From an uncultured Anaeroplasmataceae bacterium (lineage in GTDB: Bacteria; Bacillota_I; Bacilli_A; Acholeplasmatales; Anaeroplasmataceae), in contig CAKQDS010000001.1 in assembly GCA_934229535.1 (NCBI GenBank), positions 62,001 through 126,000 of the forward strand: 64,000 nt of DNA, read 5' to 3'. The notes under the pieces were generated by a model. The model was not told the origin of the DNA, searched no databases, and worked only from the letters and a program-made list of their open reading frames with translations. Numbering within the stretch: position 1 is the stretch's first letter; every line of letters starts with the position of its first letter. This document shows positions 27,516 through 36,269 of this stretch, one piece after another. The position numbers and the translations under genes are program-made.

Positions 27516-27554
27516 AGCAACGTTTCGTTTACAAGCGTTGCTTTCTTTTTTTTA
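27516..27554 (+). terminator. Terminator after ddl
   Basis: AGCAACG and CGTTGCT pair across a 13-base loop, followed by a T-rich tail of about twelve bases. Confidence 0.8.
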
Positions 27555-27601
27555 CATCCTCAATTATACTTAAAGCATAATTTTTTATGTAGGTGGTAAA
27601 A

Positions 27602-28516
27602 ATGAAAAAAAATAATGTATTATTAATAGGTTCTTTAATTAAGTATATTGTTTTATTTGGTGTTTTTTATATATTAGTAAAAGCAATGAGAAACACCAAA
27701 ATGGATAATGGACAAACTATTTTGGAATATTATGCTAGTAATGTGAAGATTGATAATTTTATTGAGATTTTTAATAAATTTGTGAAAATAATGAATTATT
27801 ATTTTTGTTTTGCATTGGTATTAAACATTATTTCTTTTTTGGCAATTAATGCTAGTAATAGTGAGGTTGTAGCTAAAGTCTTAGGATTATTAAAAATTAT
27901 TTCTTTGTCTTTTGTTTCAGGGATAGCTTTATTGCTGTTTAAGTCTGATAATAAGAAAAATAAAGATAAATATGAGACAAGTGAAAATGTAATTTCTAAT
28001 TTGAACAATTCAAAAACAAAAAGACGACTTGAGCCAATAAAAAAATATAATTTTCCTAGTGCAATATTAAATTCCTTAGTTTGGTTAATTTTTGTAATTA
28101 TTTTCTTTCTTTTTACAAAAGGTATGTCAAAGCTATTTAAGGGGATTGATAGTACACCAAATACTGTAATTATTGTGGGAACAATTGTATGCTGGGTGAT
28201 TAGGTTAATTCCAGTAATTGGTTTAGTGTGTTGTTTTTATTCTTGCTTATGTGGTAATCATTATTATCGTAAGGCTTTGGATAAGGCAGAGGATTTATTA
28301 TACTATGGAATGACTATAGATGAGGTTAGAGACTTTATGCAAAATATAAAAATTCAACGTGAGGGGATTAATAATAATGGTGATTATGTTATTATTTATT
28401 CTGATGTTAAGCATAAGAAAAGGGACAAGGACTATGAATCTTTAGTATATGTTTTTAAAGATGGAAAGCTTTGTGATATCGATAGAGCATATCGTAGAAC
28501 AATTGTTTATAATTAA
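27602..28516 (+). CDS. Membrane protein of unknown function with a BamE-like tail
   Basis: ATG27602 is used (AGGTGG ribosome site). Four to five hydrophobic helices occur, about residues 8-27, 58-78, 85-108, 155-175 and 190-220. The last 70 residues are soluble, with LLYYGMTIDEVRDFMQ near the start, a pattern like the GMT-x-x-E-V helix of BamE/SmpA-type small domains. I do not recognise the whole protein. It has its own terminator and seems monocistronic. Confidence 0.7.
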   Translation: MKKNNVLLIGSLIKYIVLFGVFYILVKAMRNTKMDNGQTILEYYASNVKIDNFIEIFNKFVKIMNYYFCFALVLNIISFLAINASNSEVVAKVLGLLKIISLSFVSGIALLLFKSDNKKNKDKYETSENVISNLNNSKTKRRLEPIKKYNFPSAILNSLVWLIFVIIFFLFTKGMSKLFKGIDSTPNTVIIVGTIVCWVIRLIPVIGLVCCFYSCLCGNHYYRKALDKAEDLLYYGMTIDEVRDFMQNIKIQREGINNNGDYVIIYSDVKHKKRDKDYESLVYVFKDGKLCDIDRAYRRTIVYN

Positions 28517-28525
28517 AGGATTAAT

Positions 28526-28548
28526 GCTCACCTTAGGTGAGTCTTTTT
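28526..28548 (+). terminator. Terminator after the membrane protein
   Basis: CTCACC and GGTGAG form a six-bp stem around TTA, followed by TCTTTTT. Confidence 0.8.
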
Positions 28549-28598
28549 AATGATAAAAATAGTAAAGAAAAGTAAAAATAGTAAAAGGAGAAAAAAAG

Positions 28599-29627
28599 AT
28601 GAACAATCCATTTTCATTAATCTTTGGCAAAAATCCAAAGTTATCAATAGATAGACCAGTTGAAAAAAATGAAATTATAGAGTCTTTTTCAAGTGAAACA
28701 ATTAATCAGCAAATATATTTGATTACTGCAATAAGAGGTAGCGGTAAAACGGTATTAATGACAGAAATTTCCGAATATTTTAAAAATTAAAAGAATTGGC
28801 TGGTTGTGGAATTAAATCCGGAAAGAGATATGAGAAGTAGCTTACTGTCAAAATTGAATAGTATTGCCGGAACGATGATAAAGAACATAAATATAAATTT
28901 GTCATTATTTAATATTTTTACAATTGGAGCTAATCTTGAAAATAAGGTAACAGATATTGAAACCGCCATTTGTAAGGTTTTAGAACACTTAAAAAAGTGA
29001 AATATTCGCGTTTTAATAACTATTGATGAGGTAGTAAAAAATAAAAACAACAAGATATTTTCAAGTATGTTTCAAATTCTTGTTAGAAATGATTTACCAG
29101 TTTTCTTATTAATGACAGGTCTTTATGATAATATTAAAAATCTTCAAGATGAAAAAACATTAACTTTCTTATATCGTGCGCCTAGAATTAATCTTGAGCC
29201 TTTAAACTTAAATTTGATTGCCTTAAAATATCAAGAGGTTTTTAATCTGGCTGAAGCTGAAGCTAAAAAAATGGCTAAGCTTTCTGGTGGCTATGCTTTT
29301 GGATTTCAAGCACTAGGATATTTAACTGTTAAACATAATGGTGATTATAAGAAGGCTATTAATGAATATAAGATATATCTAGAGGAATATTCTTATGACA
29401 AAATATGGTCAGAATTATCTGAAAATGACAAGAATTTAATCATTTCTATTGTGAAGACTAAAAGTAAGCTTGTAAAGGATATTATGGCTTGCTGTAATTT
29501 AGATAATAATCATTTTAATCCATATAGAAAAAGGCTAATTAATAAAGGAATTGTAGATGGTAGTAATAGAGGAAAGCTAACATTTATTTTGCCACTTTTT
29601 GAAGAATATGTTTTGGAAAATAGTTAA
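28599..29627 (+). pseudogene. AAA-family ATPase inactivated by two in-frame stop codons
   Basis: One continuous frame of 342 codons carries two internal stops: TAA at 28788-28790 and TGA at 28998-29000, with coding sense unbroken on both sides and no frame change. Segment one has Walker A (TAIRGSGKTVLM); segment two has KNWLVVELNPERD; segment three begins with NIRVLITIDEV (Walker B) and continues to residue 342 with an intact helical C-terminus. Homologues have Glu/Lys and Gly at such spots, so each stop looks like a single-base change (GAA or AAA to TAA, GGA to TGA). The family is the small prokaryotic ATPase_2/ATP-binding type. Probably a young pseudogene. Confidence 0.88.
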
Positions 29628-29691
29628 TTTTTAAATTGTAAGGTGTTTTTAAATATGTTATAATTAGTCATAAAGAAATGGAGAAGATATT

Positions 29692-30387
29692 ATGATGAAG
29701 AAGGCGACCTATGGTCAAAGAGCCGCAGCTACACTAATTGATTTATTAATAATTGGTGTTGTAGTTGCATTGTTTGTAGTTATTTTTAAAAATTTAATGG
29801 TTAAGGAAGCTCCAGAGGTACTTGTTAATTTGACACAAAAATATTTAGATGGGACAATTACCCCAAATGAGTATTTAGAACAATTTCAATCATTATTGCA
29901 AAGTGATGTTACTGTATTAGCATATTATAATGGAATACAAAATTTTTATATTTCATCTTTTGCAGCTTTTATTGTTGTTTTCTGCTTATATTATGTTTTA
30001 CTTCCAATGCTTTGGAAAAATGGTCAAACTGTTGGTAGATTTACAATGAAGATAAAGGTTAAAAATGTTGATGATGATACTTATACAGTTGGTACTTGTA
30101 TTTTACGTGAAGTTGTTGGTAACCTATTAATTAGTGTTGTATTAAACTGCTGTTGCTGTATTCCTTTGATTGTTAATTTAATTATCATTGGTAAAAATGG
30201 TTGTTCAATTGCTGATGGTATTTCTCGTAGTGAGCTAGTATCAACAATTTATAAAGAAGAGGAAGAGCAAAGTGATAATCCATTTAATGATTATTTAAAT
30301 GCTGATATTACTAAAGAAACTAATGTAGAAGATCAAGATTTCTTCTTTAATGAGGATGAAAAAAAGGATGACAATAACGATAAATAA
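29692..30387 (+). CDS. RDD family membrane protein
   Basis: Three hydrophobic helices: 15-38, 88-107 and about 140-165. The N-terminal YGQRAAATLIDLLIIG has the Arg and Asp that name the family, and VGRFTMKIKV between helices two and three is the second family motif. A cysteine cluster (NCCCCI) lies in the third helix, and the C-terminus is an acidic tail. The function of RDD proteins is poorly known, though some are linked to ion transport. Start could also be ATG29695. It overlaps the HTH gene. Confidence 0.85.
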   Translation: MMKKATYGQRAAATLIDLLIIGVVVALFVVIFKNLMVKEAPEVLVNLTQKYLDGTITPNEYLEQFQSLLQSDVTVLAYYNGIQNFYISSFAAFIVVFCLYYVLLPMLWKNGQTVGRFTMKIKVKNVDDDTYTVGTCILREVVGNLLISVVLNCCCCIPLIVNLIIIGKNGCSIADGISRSELVSTIYKEEEEQSDNPFNDYLNADITKETNVEDQDFFFNEDEKKDDNNDK

Positions 30388-30946
30388 GTTTCCTTTTAAA
30401 TATTTGATGTTTAAAAAGAATGACGAATCTGCTATTTATGAATTTTTAAATAATAGCTTTTCAGCAAAATTTATATTAAATAATGATCTTGATTTAGGAA
30501 TTTGCTTTTACTATGGTTTGGAATTTAGTGAGGTATATGAAGCATTACAGGCTTTTTTAGACGAAGGAATTATTAGCACACCAATTTATTGTTCAAAAGA
30601 AATTAATTCTTTAAAAGATTTCGAATTTGATTATAGCTTCATAAAAAAGGAAATATTATTGGTTTCTAGTGGCGTATATGATTTTAAATCTTTGTTGTTT
30701 AAAACTACAAATGCTAGTGTTAGTAAGGACAAAAGTAATTATGTGCTAAAGAATTATGCAAATGATACGGAAATGAAAAATATCATAAATAAATTGTTTG
30801 AGGCTGATTTGAATGTTTCCAAAGCAAGTAAAATGCTATATCTTCATCGTAATACTTTAATATATAAGCTTGATAGATTTTATAAAATAACTGGCTATGA
30901 TATTAGAAAATTTAATGATGCTTGTTTTATAAAGCAATTACTATAA
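30368..30946 (+). CDS. PucR-type helix-turn-helix regulator
   Basis: The last 60 residues match the PucR/CdaR C-terminal HTH: NVSKASKMLYLHRNTLIYKLDRFYKITGYDIRKF. The N-terminal 130 residues are not a recognised sensor. ATG30368 lies inside the RDD gene tail (20-base overlap), so the two are coupled. It stands just before the YjjI glycyl-radical pair and may regulate it, although a terminator lies between. Confidence 0.85.
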   Translation: MTITINKFPFKYLMFKKNDESAIYEFLNNSFSAKFILNNDLDLGICFYYGLEFSEVYEALQAFLDEGIISTPIYCSKEINSLKDFEFDYSFIKKEILLVSSGVYDFKSLLFKTTNASVSKDKSNYVLKNYANDTEMKNIINKLFEADLNVSKASKMLYLHRNTLIYKLDRFYKITGYDIRKFNDACFIKQLL

Positions 30947-30968
30947 AGGAACGTTGATTCCTTTATTT
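30944..30968 (+). terminator. Terminator between the HTH gene and yjjI
   Basis: AAAGGAA and TTCCTTT pair around CGTTGA, followed by ATTTTAAT. A modest stem with a weak tail; partial read-through is likely. Confidence 0.55.
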
Positions 30969-30985
30969 TAATATAGGAGAAAAAA

Positions 30986-32503
30986 ATGACTGAGGAAGTA
31001 ATGAAAATTATTAATGATGAAACACTAACTTATGAGCAGCAGCTTTTAGCTTTAGCAAGGCTTAGTGAAAATAAGTGTGAGGCTTTGAAAAGAAATCCAC
31101 TATGGATTAGGGCTTTGAATGAAGGTAAGGTATGTGATTTAAATGAAGGACTTGCGCCTTATAGACCAAGATATATTTTACCTGATTATGATATTTTTAT
31201 GAAAAAGGGATGTGAGTTTTTAGAACTACAGCCTGCTAAAAATTTAATGGAGGCTTGTAATAATTTACTTATATTTTATAAGCATGTTCCCTCTATTACC
31301 TCATATTCTGGTTATTTAGGAAATTTTACTACTCTATTTATGTCGTTTGAGGATGAAGCCTCTAATCCTTTAACAAAAGAAATATTAAGAATGTTTTTAC
31401 TTCATATTGATAAGACCTTATGTGATTCATTTGTTCATGCTAATATTGGACCAATGGATAGTAAAATAACAAGAATTATTTTGGAGCTAACTAAGGAAAT
31501 GCAGCTTGCAATTCCTAATATTACATTATTATATGATGAGGATATTACTCCTGATTCCTTGGCACTTATGGCAATTGATGTTATGCTTAAAACGTCTAAG
31601 CCTTCATTTGCTAATCATAAAATGTATAGCTTGGAGCATAAAAATAATCCATATGGAATAGCTAGCTGCTACAATGTTTTAAATATTGGTGGTGGTGGCT
31701 ATACTCTTCCAAGACTAAGATTATACGAAATAGCCTGTGAGGCAGTAAATATTGATGATTTCTTTTCTAACGTTTTACCGAAATATGTTAATTTAATATT
31801 AGAATATATTGATGATAGAATTGATTTTATTGTTAATAAAAGTAGCTTCTTTAAAGCTAATTTTTTAGTACGTGAAGGCTTTGTTGAGCGTGAGAAATTT
31901 ACTGGTATGGTTGGTGTTGTTGGCGTAAATGAATGTGTCAACAAGCTTCTTGGTATAACTGATTTTAATAAGGGCTTTGGTCATAACGAGGAAGCTAATG
32001 TTCTAGCTATTAGAGTTCTTTTAGAAATTGAAAAAATGGTTAATAATCATAAAGGCCTATATTGTTCTAAATGTGATAATAAATATCAAATGCATGCTCA
32101 GGTTGGAATAGATTCTGATGGTATGGCTGATTCACCAGGATGCCGTGTTCATATTGGCTATGAACCAAATTTATTTGAGCATTTAAATTTAGAGTCTAGA
32201 TTACATAAATTTTTCCCTTGTGGTGTTGGTGATATTTTTAAATTTGATCAAAGCTTTAATAATTCTTTGGATGCAATTTTAGATATAATAAAGGGATCAT
32301 TTACTAAAGGAATGCGTTATTTTACTGCATATAATGAGGATAATGATGTTGTAAGAGTTACAGGATATTTAGTTAAAAAGAGTGAAATAAAGCGTTTAGA
32401 GGAAGGTAAGCAATCCTTAAATAATGTGACAATTTTTGGCTATGGTGCTAAAGAGCATGGCCATGCACTTGAGCGTAAGGTTTATCATGAAGGCAAGAAT
32501 TAA
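30986..32503 (+). CDS. yjjI: YjjI-family glycyl radical enzyme
   Basis: A 505-residue enzyme of the pyruvate formate-lyase fold, YjjI branch. The C-terminal glycyl-radical loop RVTGYLVK sits about 45 residues from the end, with Gly as the radical site, and IASCYNVLNIGGGGY near residue 227 supplies a Cys at the expected catalytic position. The reaction of YjjI enzymes is not established, so no substrate is assigned. The activase gene overlaps by 17 bases. Such enzymes are destroyed by oxygen, which implies anaerobic life. Confidence 0.92.
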   Translation: MTEEVMKIINDETLTYEQQLLALARLSENKCEALKRNPLWIRALNEGKVCDLNEGLAPYRPRYILPDYDIFMKKGCEFLELQPAKNLMEACNNLLIFYKHVPSITSYSGYLGNFTTLFMSFEDEASNPLTKEILRMFLLHIDKTLCDSFVHANIGPMDSKITRIILELTKEMQLAIPNITLLYDEDITPDSLALMAIDVMLKTSKPSFANHKMYSLEHKNNPYGIASCYNVLNIGGGGYTLPRLRLYEIACEAVNIDDFFSNVLPKYVNLILEYIDDRIDFIVNKSSFFKANFLVREGFVEREKFTGMVGVVGVNECVNKLLGITDFNKGFGHNEEANVLAIRVLLEIEKMVNNHKGLYCSKCDNKYQMHAQVGIDSDGMADSPGCRVHIGYEPNLFEHLNLESRLHKFFPCGVGDIFKFDQSFNNSLDAILDIIKGSFTKGMRYFTAYNEDNDVVRVTGYLVKKSEIKRLEEGKQSLNNVTIFGYGAKEHGHALERKVYHEGKN

Positions 32504-33323
32504 TAAAATAATACCATTTTCTAATGTTGATGGTCCAGGAAATAGAATGGCTATCTTTTTTCAAAAGTGTCCATTTTCTTGCTTATATTGTCATAATCCC
32601 GAAACTATTAATGAATGTATAAATTGTGGTAAATGTGTTTCATATTGTCAAAGTGAGGCCTTAAGTATTATAAATAGCAAGGTAATATGGGATGAAAAAA
32701 GTTGCGTTAGCTGTGATACTTGTATTAAGTTATGTCCTAATATGTCATCACCAAAAACTAAACTTTATAGCATTGAAGATATTGTAGAAATGCTTAAAGA
32801 TGTTAAGCCATTTATTAGAGGGATAACTGTATCTGGTGGGGAATGTATGAATAATGCTAGCTTTATTTTAGAATTATTTAAAGAGGCGAGGAAGCTTAAT
32901 TTAAGCTGTCTTATTGATTCTAATGGTTATTATGATTTCAAAGATTATCCTGATTTATTAGCAATTTGTGATGGTGTTATGCTTGATGTTAAGGCCTTTG
33001 ATAATGAATTTCATAAGCTTGTTACTAAAAATGATAACCATATGGTTTTAAAAAATCTTAAGTTTTTACTAGAAAATAATAAGCTTTATGAGGTAAGAAC
33101 AGTTATTTTACCAGAATATGATGAAGAAAATTGTAGGACTGTTGAAGGTGTTTGTAGAATGATTGGTTCTAAAACTAGATACAAATTAATTAAATATCGT
33201 CCCTTTGGTGTTAGAGATGAGGGAATTAAAATATTTGGTAATAGAATAGTTTCTGATAGTAGTATTAATAAAATGGTTGAAATTGCTAAAAGGAATGGTT
33301 GTAATACGACAATTACTATTTAA
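32487..33323 (+). CDS. yjjW: YjjW-family glycyl radical enzyme activase
   Basis: Radical SAM activase that installs the glycyl radical on YjjI. The SAM cluster motif is CPFSCLYC (CxxxCxxC). An inserted ferredoxin-like part carries CINCGKCVSYC and CVSCDTCIKLCP, two further [4Fe-4S] sites typical of activases. TVSGGECM is the SAM-binding GGE motif and LDVKAFD follows. ATG32487 is chosen as the first start giving the family N-terminus (RINKIIPFSNVDGPGNR); it overlaps yjjI by 17 bases. Confidence 0.93.
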   Translation: MKARINKIIPFSNVDGPGNRMAIFFQKCPFSCLYCHNPETINECINCGKCVSYCQSEALSIINSKVIWDEKSCVSCDTCIKLCPNMSSPKTKLYSIEDIVEMLKDVKPFIRGITVSGGECMNNASFILELFKEARKLNLSCLIDSNGYYDFKDYPDLLAICDGVMLDVKAFDNEFHKLVTKNDNHMVLKNLKFLLENNKLYEVRTVILPEYDEENCRTVEGVCRMIGSKTRYKLIKYRPFGVRDEGIKIFGNRIVSDSSINKMVEIAKRNGCNTTITI

Positions 33324-33402
33324 TTTTTGTGCAATTTGTCCATATGAATACGCTTTATTATCAGTTATAATATAGATAGTTAAAAAAACGGAGGAATTTA
33401 TT

Positions 33403-34524
33403 ATGTCAACATTAAGTTTAAGAAATATTAATAAAGTTTATCCTAATGGTGTTCAAGCTGTTTTCGACTTTAATCTAGAAATAGAAGATAAGGAATTTAT
33501 TGTATTTGTTGGTCCATCTGGTTGTGGAAAGTCAACTACACTTCGTATGATTGCAGGTCTTGAGGATATCACAACTGGTGAGCTTTATATTGATGGTGAA
33601 TTAATGAATGATGTACCATCAAAGAATCGTGGTATTGCCATGGTTTTCCAATCTTATGCCCTATATCCACATATGACTGTATATGATAATATGGCATTTG
33701 GTTTACAATTACGTCGTGTACCACGTGATGAAATTCAAAGAAGAGTACAAGAGGCTGCAATGATTTTAGGTCTTGAGCCATATTTAAAGCGTAAGCCAAG
33801 AGCATTGTCAGGAGGTCAACGTCAAAGAGTTGCTTTAGGACGTGCTATTGTTCGTGATGCTAAGGTATTCTTAATGGATGAACCACTTTCTAACCTAGAT
33901 GCTAAGCTACGTGTAACAATGCGTGGTGAGTTAACTAAATTACATCGTAGACTTGGTTCTACAACAATTTATGTAACACATGACCAAATTGAGGCTATGA
34001 CAATGGCATCAAGAATTGTATGTATGCGTGATGGACGTGTTCAACAAATTGGTACTCCAAGAGAAATTTATGAAACTCCAGCTAACGTATTCGTTGGTGG
34101 ATTTATTGGAACACCTCCAATGAACTTCCTACATGGTGTTGTTGATGAGGATGGTTATTTCCATACTGCTGATGATACTTATAAGATTGCTGTTCCAAAG
34201 GGTAAGCTAAAGCCATTAATTGATGGCGATTATATCGGTGTTGAGGTTATAATGGGTATTCGTCCTGAGGATATTCATGATGATTTAAGTGAGCAAAGTC
34301 AAGTAATATTTGAAACATATCCTGAGGCTGTTTGCGAATTAACAGTAGACGTTTCTGAATTACTAGGTGCTGAAACTAATATTTATGCAACAATGGATGG
34401 CGATGCTGTTATTGCTTCAGTTGATTCAAGAGATGATCTTGAGCCTGGTGATAAGGTTAAGGTTGTTATGGATATGAATCATTGTCATTTCTTTGATGCT
34501 GATACTGAACTTGCAATTAGATAA
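33403..34524 (+). CDS. Sugar ABC transporter ATP-binding protein (MsmK/UgpC type)
   Basis: A 373-residue ATPase of the CUT1 family: Walker A GPSGCGKST, FQSYALYPHMTVYDNMAFGL, signature LSGGQRQRVALGRA, Walker B VFLMDEPLSNLDAKLR, switch His in VTHDQIEAM, and a C-terminal regulatory OB domain (GIRPEDI). No permease or binding protein gene is nearby. In Firmicutes, a single shared MsmK-type ATPase often energises several oligosaccharide importers. Its isolated position fits that role. Confidence 0.95.
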   Translation: MSTLSLRNINKVYPNGVQAVFDFNLEIEDKEFIVFVGPSGCGKSTTLRMIAGLEDITTGELYIDGELMNDVPSKNRGIAMVFQSYALYPHMTVYDNMAFGLQLRRVPRDEIQRRVQEAAMILGLEPYLKRKPRALSGGQRQRVALGRAIVRDAKVFLMDEPLSNLDAKLRVTMRGELTKLHRRLGSTTIYVTHDQIEAMTMASRIVCMRDGRVQQIGTPREIYETPANVFVGGFIGTPPMNFLHGVVDEDGYFHTADDTYKIAVPKGKLKPLIDGDYIGVEVIMGIRPEDIHDDLSEQSQVIFETYPEAVCELTVDVSELLGAETNIYATMDGDAVIASVDSRDDLEPGDKVKVVMDMNHCHFFDADTELAIR

Positions 34525-34545
34525 TTTTAGATAATTATTGTATTA

Positions 34546-34577
34546 GGAGTGCTATATTAAATGGCACTCTTTTTTTA
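34546..34577 (+). terminator. Terminator after the sugar ATPase gene
   Basis: GAGTGC and GCACTC with inner pairing across a 13-base AT loop, followed by seven T residues. Confidence 0.8.
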
Positions 34578-34621
34578 ATAATTTATTTTGAAAATTTTCA
34601 TTTCTATGATAAAAGTGCTGA

Positions 34622-34698
34622 TGTAATGGTTTTCATAAACTAAAAAGCGCTTTCAAACGAGCGATTCATTGAAAAAAGCGCTTAATATATGGTATAAT
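34622..34698 (+). promoter_or_regulatory. Control region of the pgk operon: promoter plus repeated operator boxes
   Basis: Promoter: TTGAAA at 34669-34674, 18 bases, TATAAT at 34693-34698 with TG before the -10. Box AAAAAGCGCTT occurs twice, at 34642-34652 and 34673-34683, 31 bases apart (three helical turns); the second overlaps the -35/spacer. A cre-like sequence TGTAATGGTTTTCA lies at 34622-34635. The core AAGCGCTT is a palindrome typical of LacI/CcpA family sites, so sugar-dependent control of glycolysis is likely. Which protein binds is unknown. Confidence 0.65.
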
Positions 34699-34748
34699 CA
34701 AGATGAAAAAAGAGTACATTTTTTAGTGTTATTAGGAGGAATTTTGAA

Positions 34749-35954
34749 ATGGCTAAGAAAATTGTTTCTGATTTAGATTTAAAGGGAAAGAAAGTTTTAA
34801 TCCGTGTTGATTTTAACGTTCCTATGAAGAATGGTGTGATTACAGATGACACACGTATTCGTGCTGCCCTACCTACTATTGAATATGTTTTAAATCATGG
34901 TGGTAGAGCTATAGTATTTTCACATTTAGGACGTGTTAAATCAGCTGATGATGTTAAGAAAAATGATATTACTCCAGTTGCTCATAGACTAGAGGAATTA
35001 TTAGGTCGTCATGTTGAATTTATTAATGCTACTCGTGGTGAAGCATTAGAAAGCGCTGCTAAGAATTTAAAAGATGGCGAAATTATGATGTTCCAAAATA
35101 CAAGATATGAGGATTTTGATGGCGAGAAGGAAACTAAGCTTGAGTCTAAGAATAATCCAGAGCTAGGTGCTTACTGGGCATCTCTTGGTGATGTATTTGT
35201 AAATGATGCATTTGGTACTGCTCATCGTGCTGCTGCTTCAAATGTTGGAATTGCTTCAAATGTTAAAGAAACTGCTGCAGGCTTTTTACTTGAAAAGGAA
35301 ATTAAATATATTGGTGGTGCTGTAGATAATCCAGAGCGTCCATATGTTGCAATTCTTGGTGGTGCAAAGGTTTCTGATAAGATTGGTGTTATTGAGGCAT
35401 TAGCTACTAAGGCTGATAAGATTTTAATTGGTGGTGGAATGATGTTTACATTCCTTAAGGCTTTAGGATATAACATTGGTAAATCTTTATGCGAAGAAGA
35501 TAAGATTGATTTAGCTAAAGAATTATTAAAGAAGGCTGAGGGAAAGATTATTCTTCCAGTTGATGCTGTTTGTGCAAAAGAATTTGCAGACGTTCCAGGT
35601 GTTGTCAAGGATGTTGATAAGATGGCTGATGATGATATGGGTCTTGATATTGGACCTAAGACACTTGAGTTATTCGCAGATGCCCTAAAGGATGCCAAGA
35701 CTGTTGTATGGAATGGACCAATGGGTGTATTTGAAATGCAAAATTATGCAGCAGGAACAATTGGTGTATGTGAATTAATTGCTAAGCTTCATGGTAAGGC
35801 TAATACAATCGTTGGTGGTGGAGATAGTGCTGCTGCAGTTGAAAAGCTAGGCTACGCTGAAAAGTTCTCACATGTTTCAACAGGTGGTGGAGCTTCACTT
35901 GAATACCTAGAAGGTAAGGTATTACCAGGAATCGCTTGTGTTGATGACAAGTAA
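34749..35954 (+). CDS. pgk: Phosphoglycerate kinase
   Basis: Transfers phosphate from 1,3-bisphosphoglycerate to ADP. All parts are visible: KKVLIRVDFNVPMKNG, SHLGR, NTRYEDFDGEKE, VNDAFGTAHRA, AILGGAKVSDKIGV, GGGMMFTFL, VWNGPMGVFE and the final GGGDSAAAV with STGGGASLEYLEG. Length is 401 residues with a strong AGGAGG site. First gene of the pgk-HPr-tpiA operon. Confidence 0.98.
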   Translation: MAKKIVSDLDLKGKKVLIRVDFNVPMKNGVITDDTRIRAALPTIEYVLNHGGRAIVFSHLGRVKSADDVKKNDITPVAHRLEELLGRHVEFINATRGEALESAAKNLKDGEIMMFQNTRYEDFDGEKETKLESKNNPELGAYWASLGDVFVNDAFGTAHRAAASNVGIASNVKETAAGFLLEKEIKYIGGAVDNPERPYVAILGGAKVSDKIGVIEALATKADKILIGGGMMFTFLKALGYNIGKSLCEEDKIDLAKELLKKAEGKIILPVDAVCAKEFADVPGVVKDVDKMADDDMGLDIGPKTLELFADALKDAKTVVWNGPMGVFEMQNYAAGTIGVCELIAKLHGKANTIVGGGDSAAAVEKLGYAEKFSHVSTGGGASLEYLEGKVLPGIACVDDK

Positions 35955-35990
35955 AATTAAAAAAATACTAGAATAGGATGAGTGTTAAAC

Positions 35991-36239
35991 ATGATTGAAA
36001 AGCAAATCGTTATAAAAAGTACGGTAGGACTTCATGCAAGTATTGCTGCTAAGGTTGTTCAAGCAGCTTCAAAATATGATGTTGATATTAATTTATATTA
36101 TCATGATAAGGTAATAGATGTTAAGTCAATCTTAGGATTGATGTCATTAGCAATCCCAAGTGGAGAAAACGTTGTTATTAAGGCTACTGGTCCTGATGCT
36201 GAAGCAGCAATTAATGACATCGCATCTATTTTAGAATAA
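35991..36239 (+). CDS. HPr-like phosphocarrier protein, atypical
   Basis: An HPr-fold protein of 82 residues using ATG35991 (AGGATG site at 35975). The phosphorylation His is in GLHASIAAKVV, where HPr normally reads GLHARPA, so the Arg beside the active His and the Pro are replaced by Ser and Ile. The regulatory Ser site is kept (VDVKSILGLMSLAI). It may therefore work as a regulator phosphorylated by HPr kinase rather than as an efficient PTS carrier, comparable in idea to Crh, but Crh loses the His instead. Placed between pgk and tpiA, it may link glycolytic state to carbon control. Confidence 0.88.
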   Translation: MIEKQIVIKSTVGLHASIAAKVVQAASKYDVDINLYYHDKVIDVKSILGLMSLAIPSGENVVIKATGPDAEAAINDIASILE

Positions 36240-36269
36240 AAAATAGATAAAAAGAAAGGAAAAGAAAAA

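Noticed and set aside
28788..29000. Programmed read-through of the ATPase stops
   Set aside because: Two different stop codons (TAA and TGA) with no recoding signal visible; simple nonsense mutations are more economical, though not proven.
35222..35698. Long minus-strand frame inside pgk
   Set aside because: Pgk is unmistakable; the reverse frame is a codon-bias shadow with no start signals.
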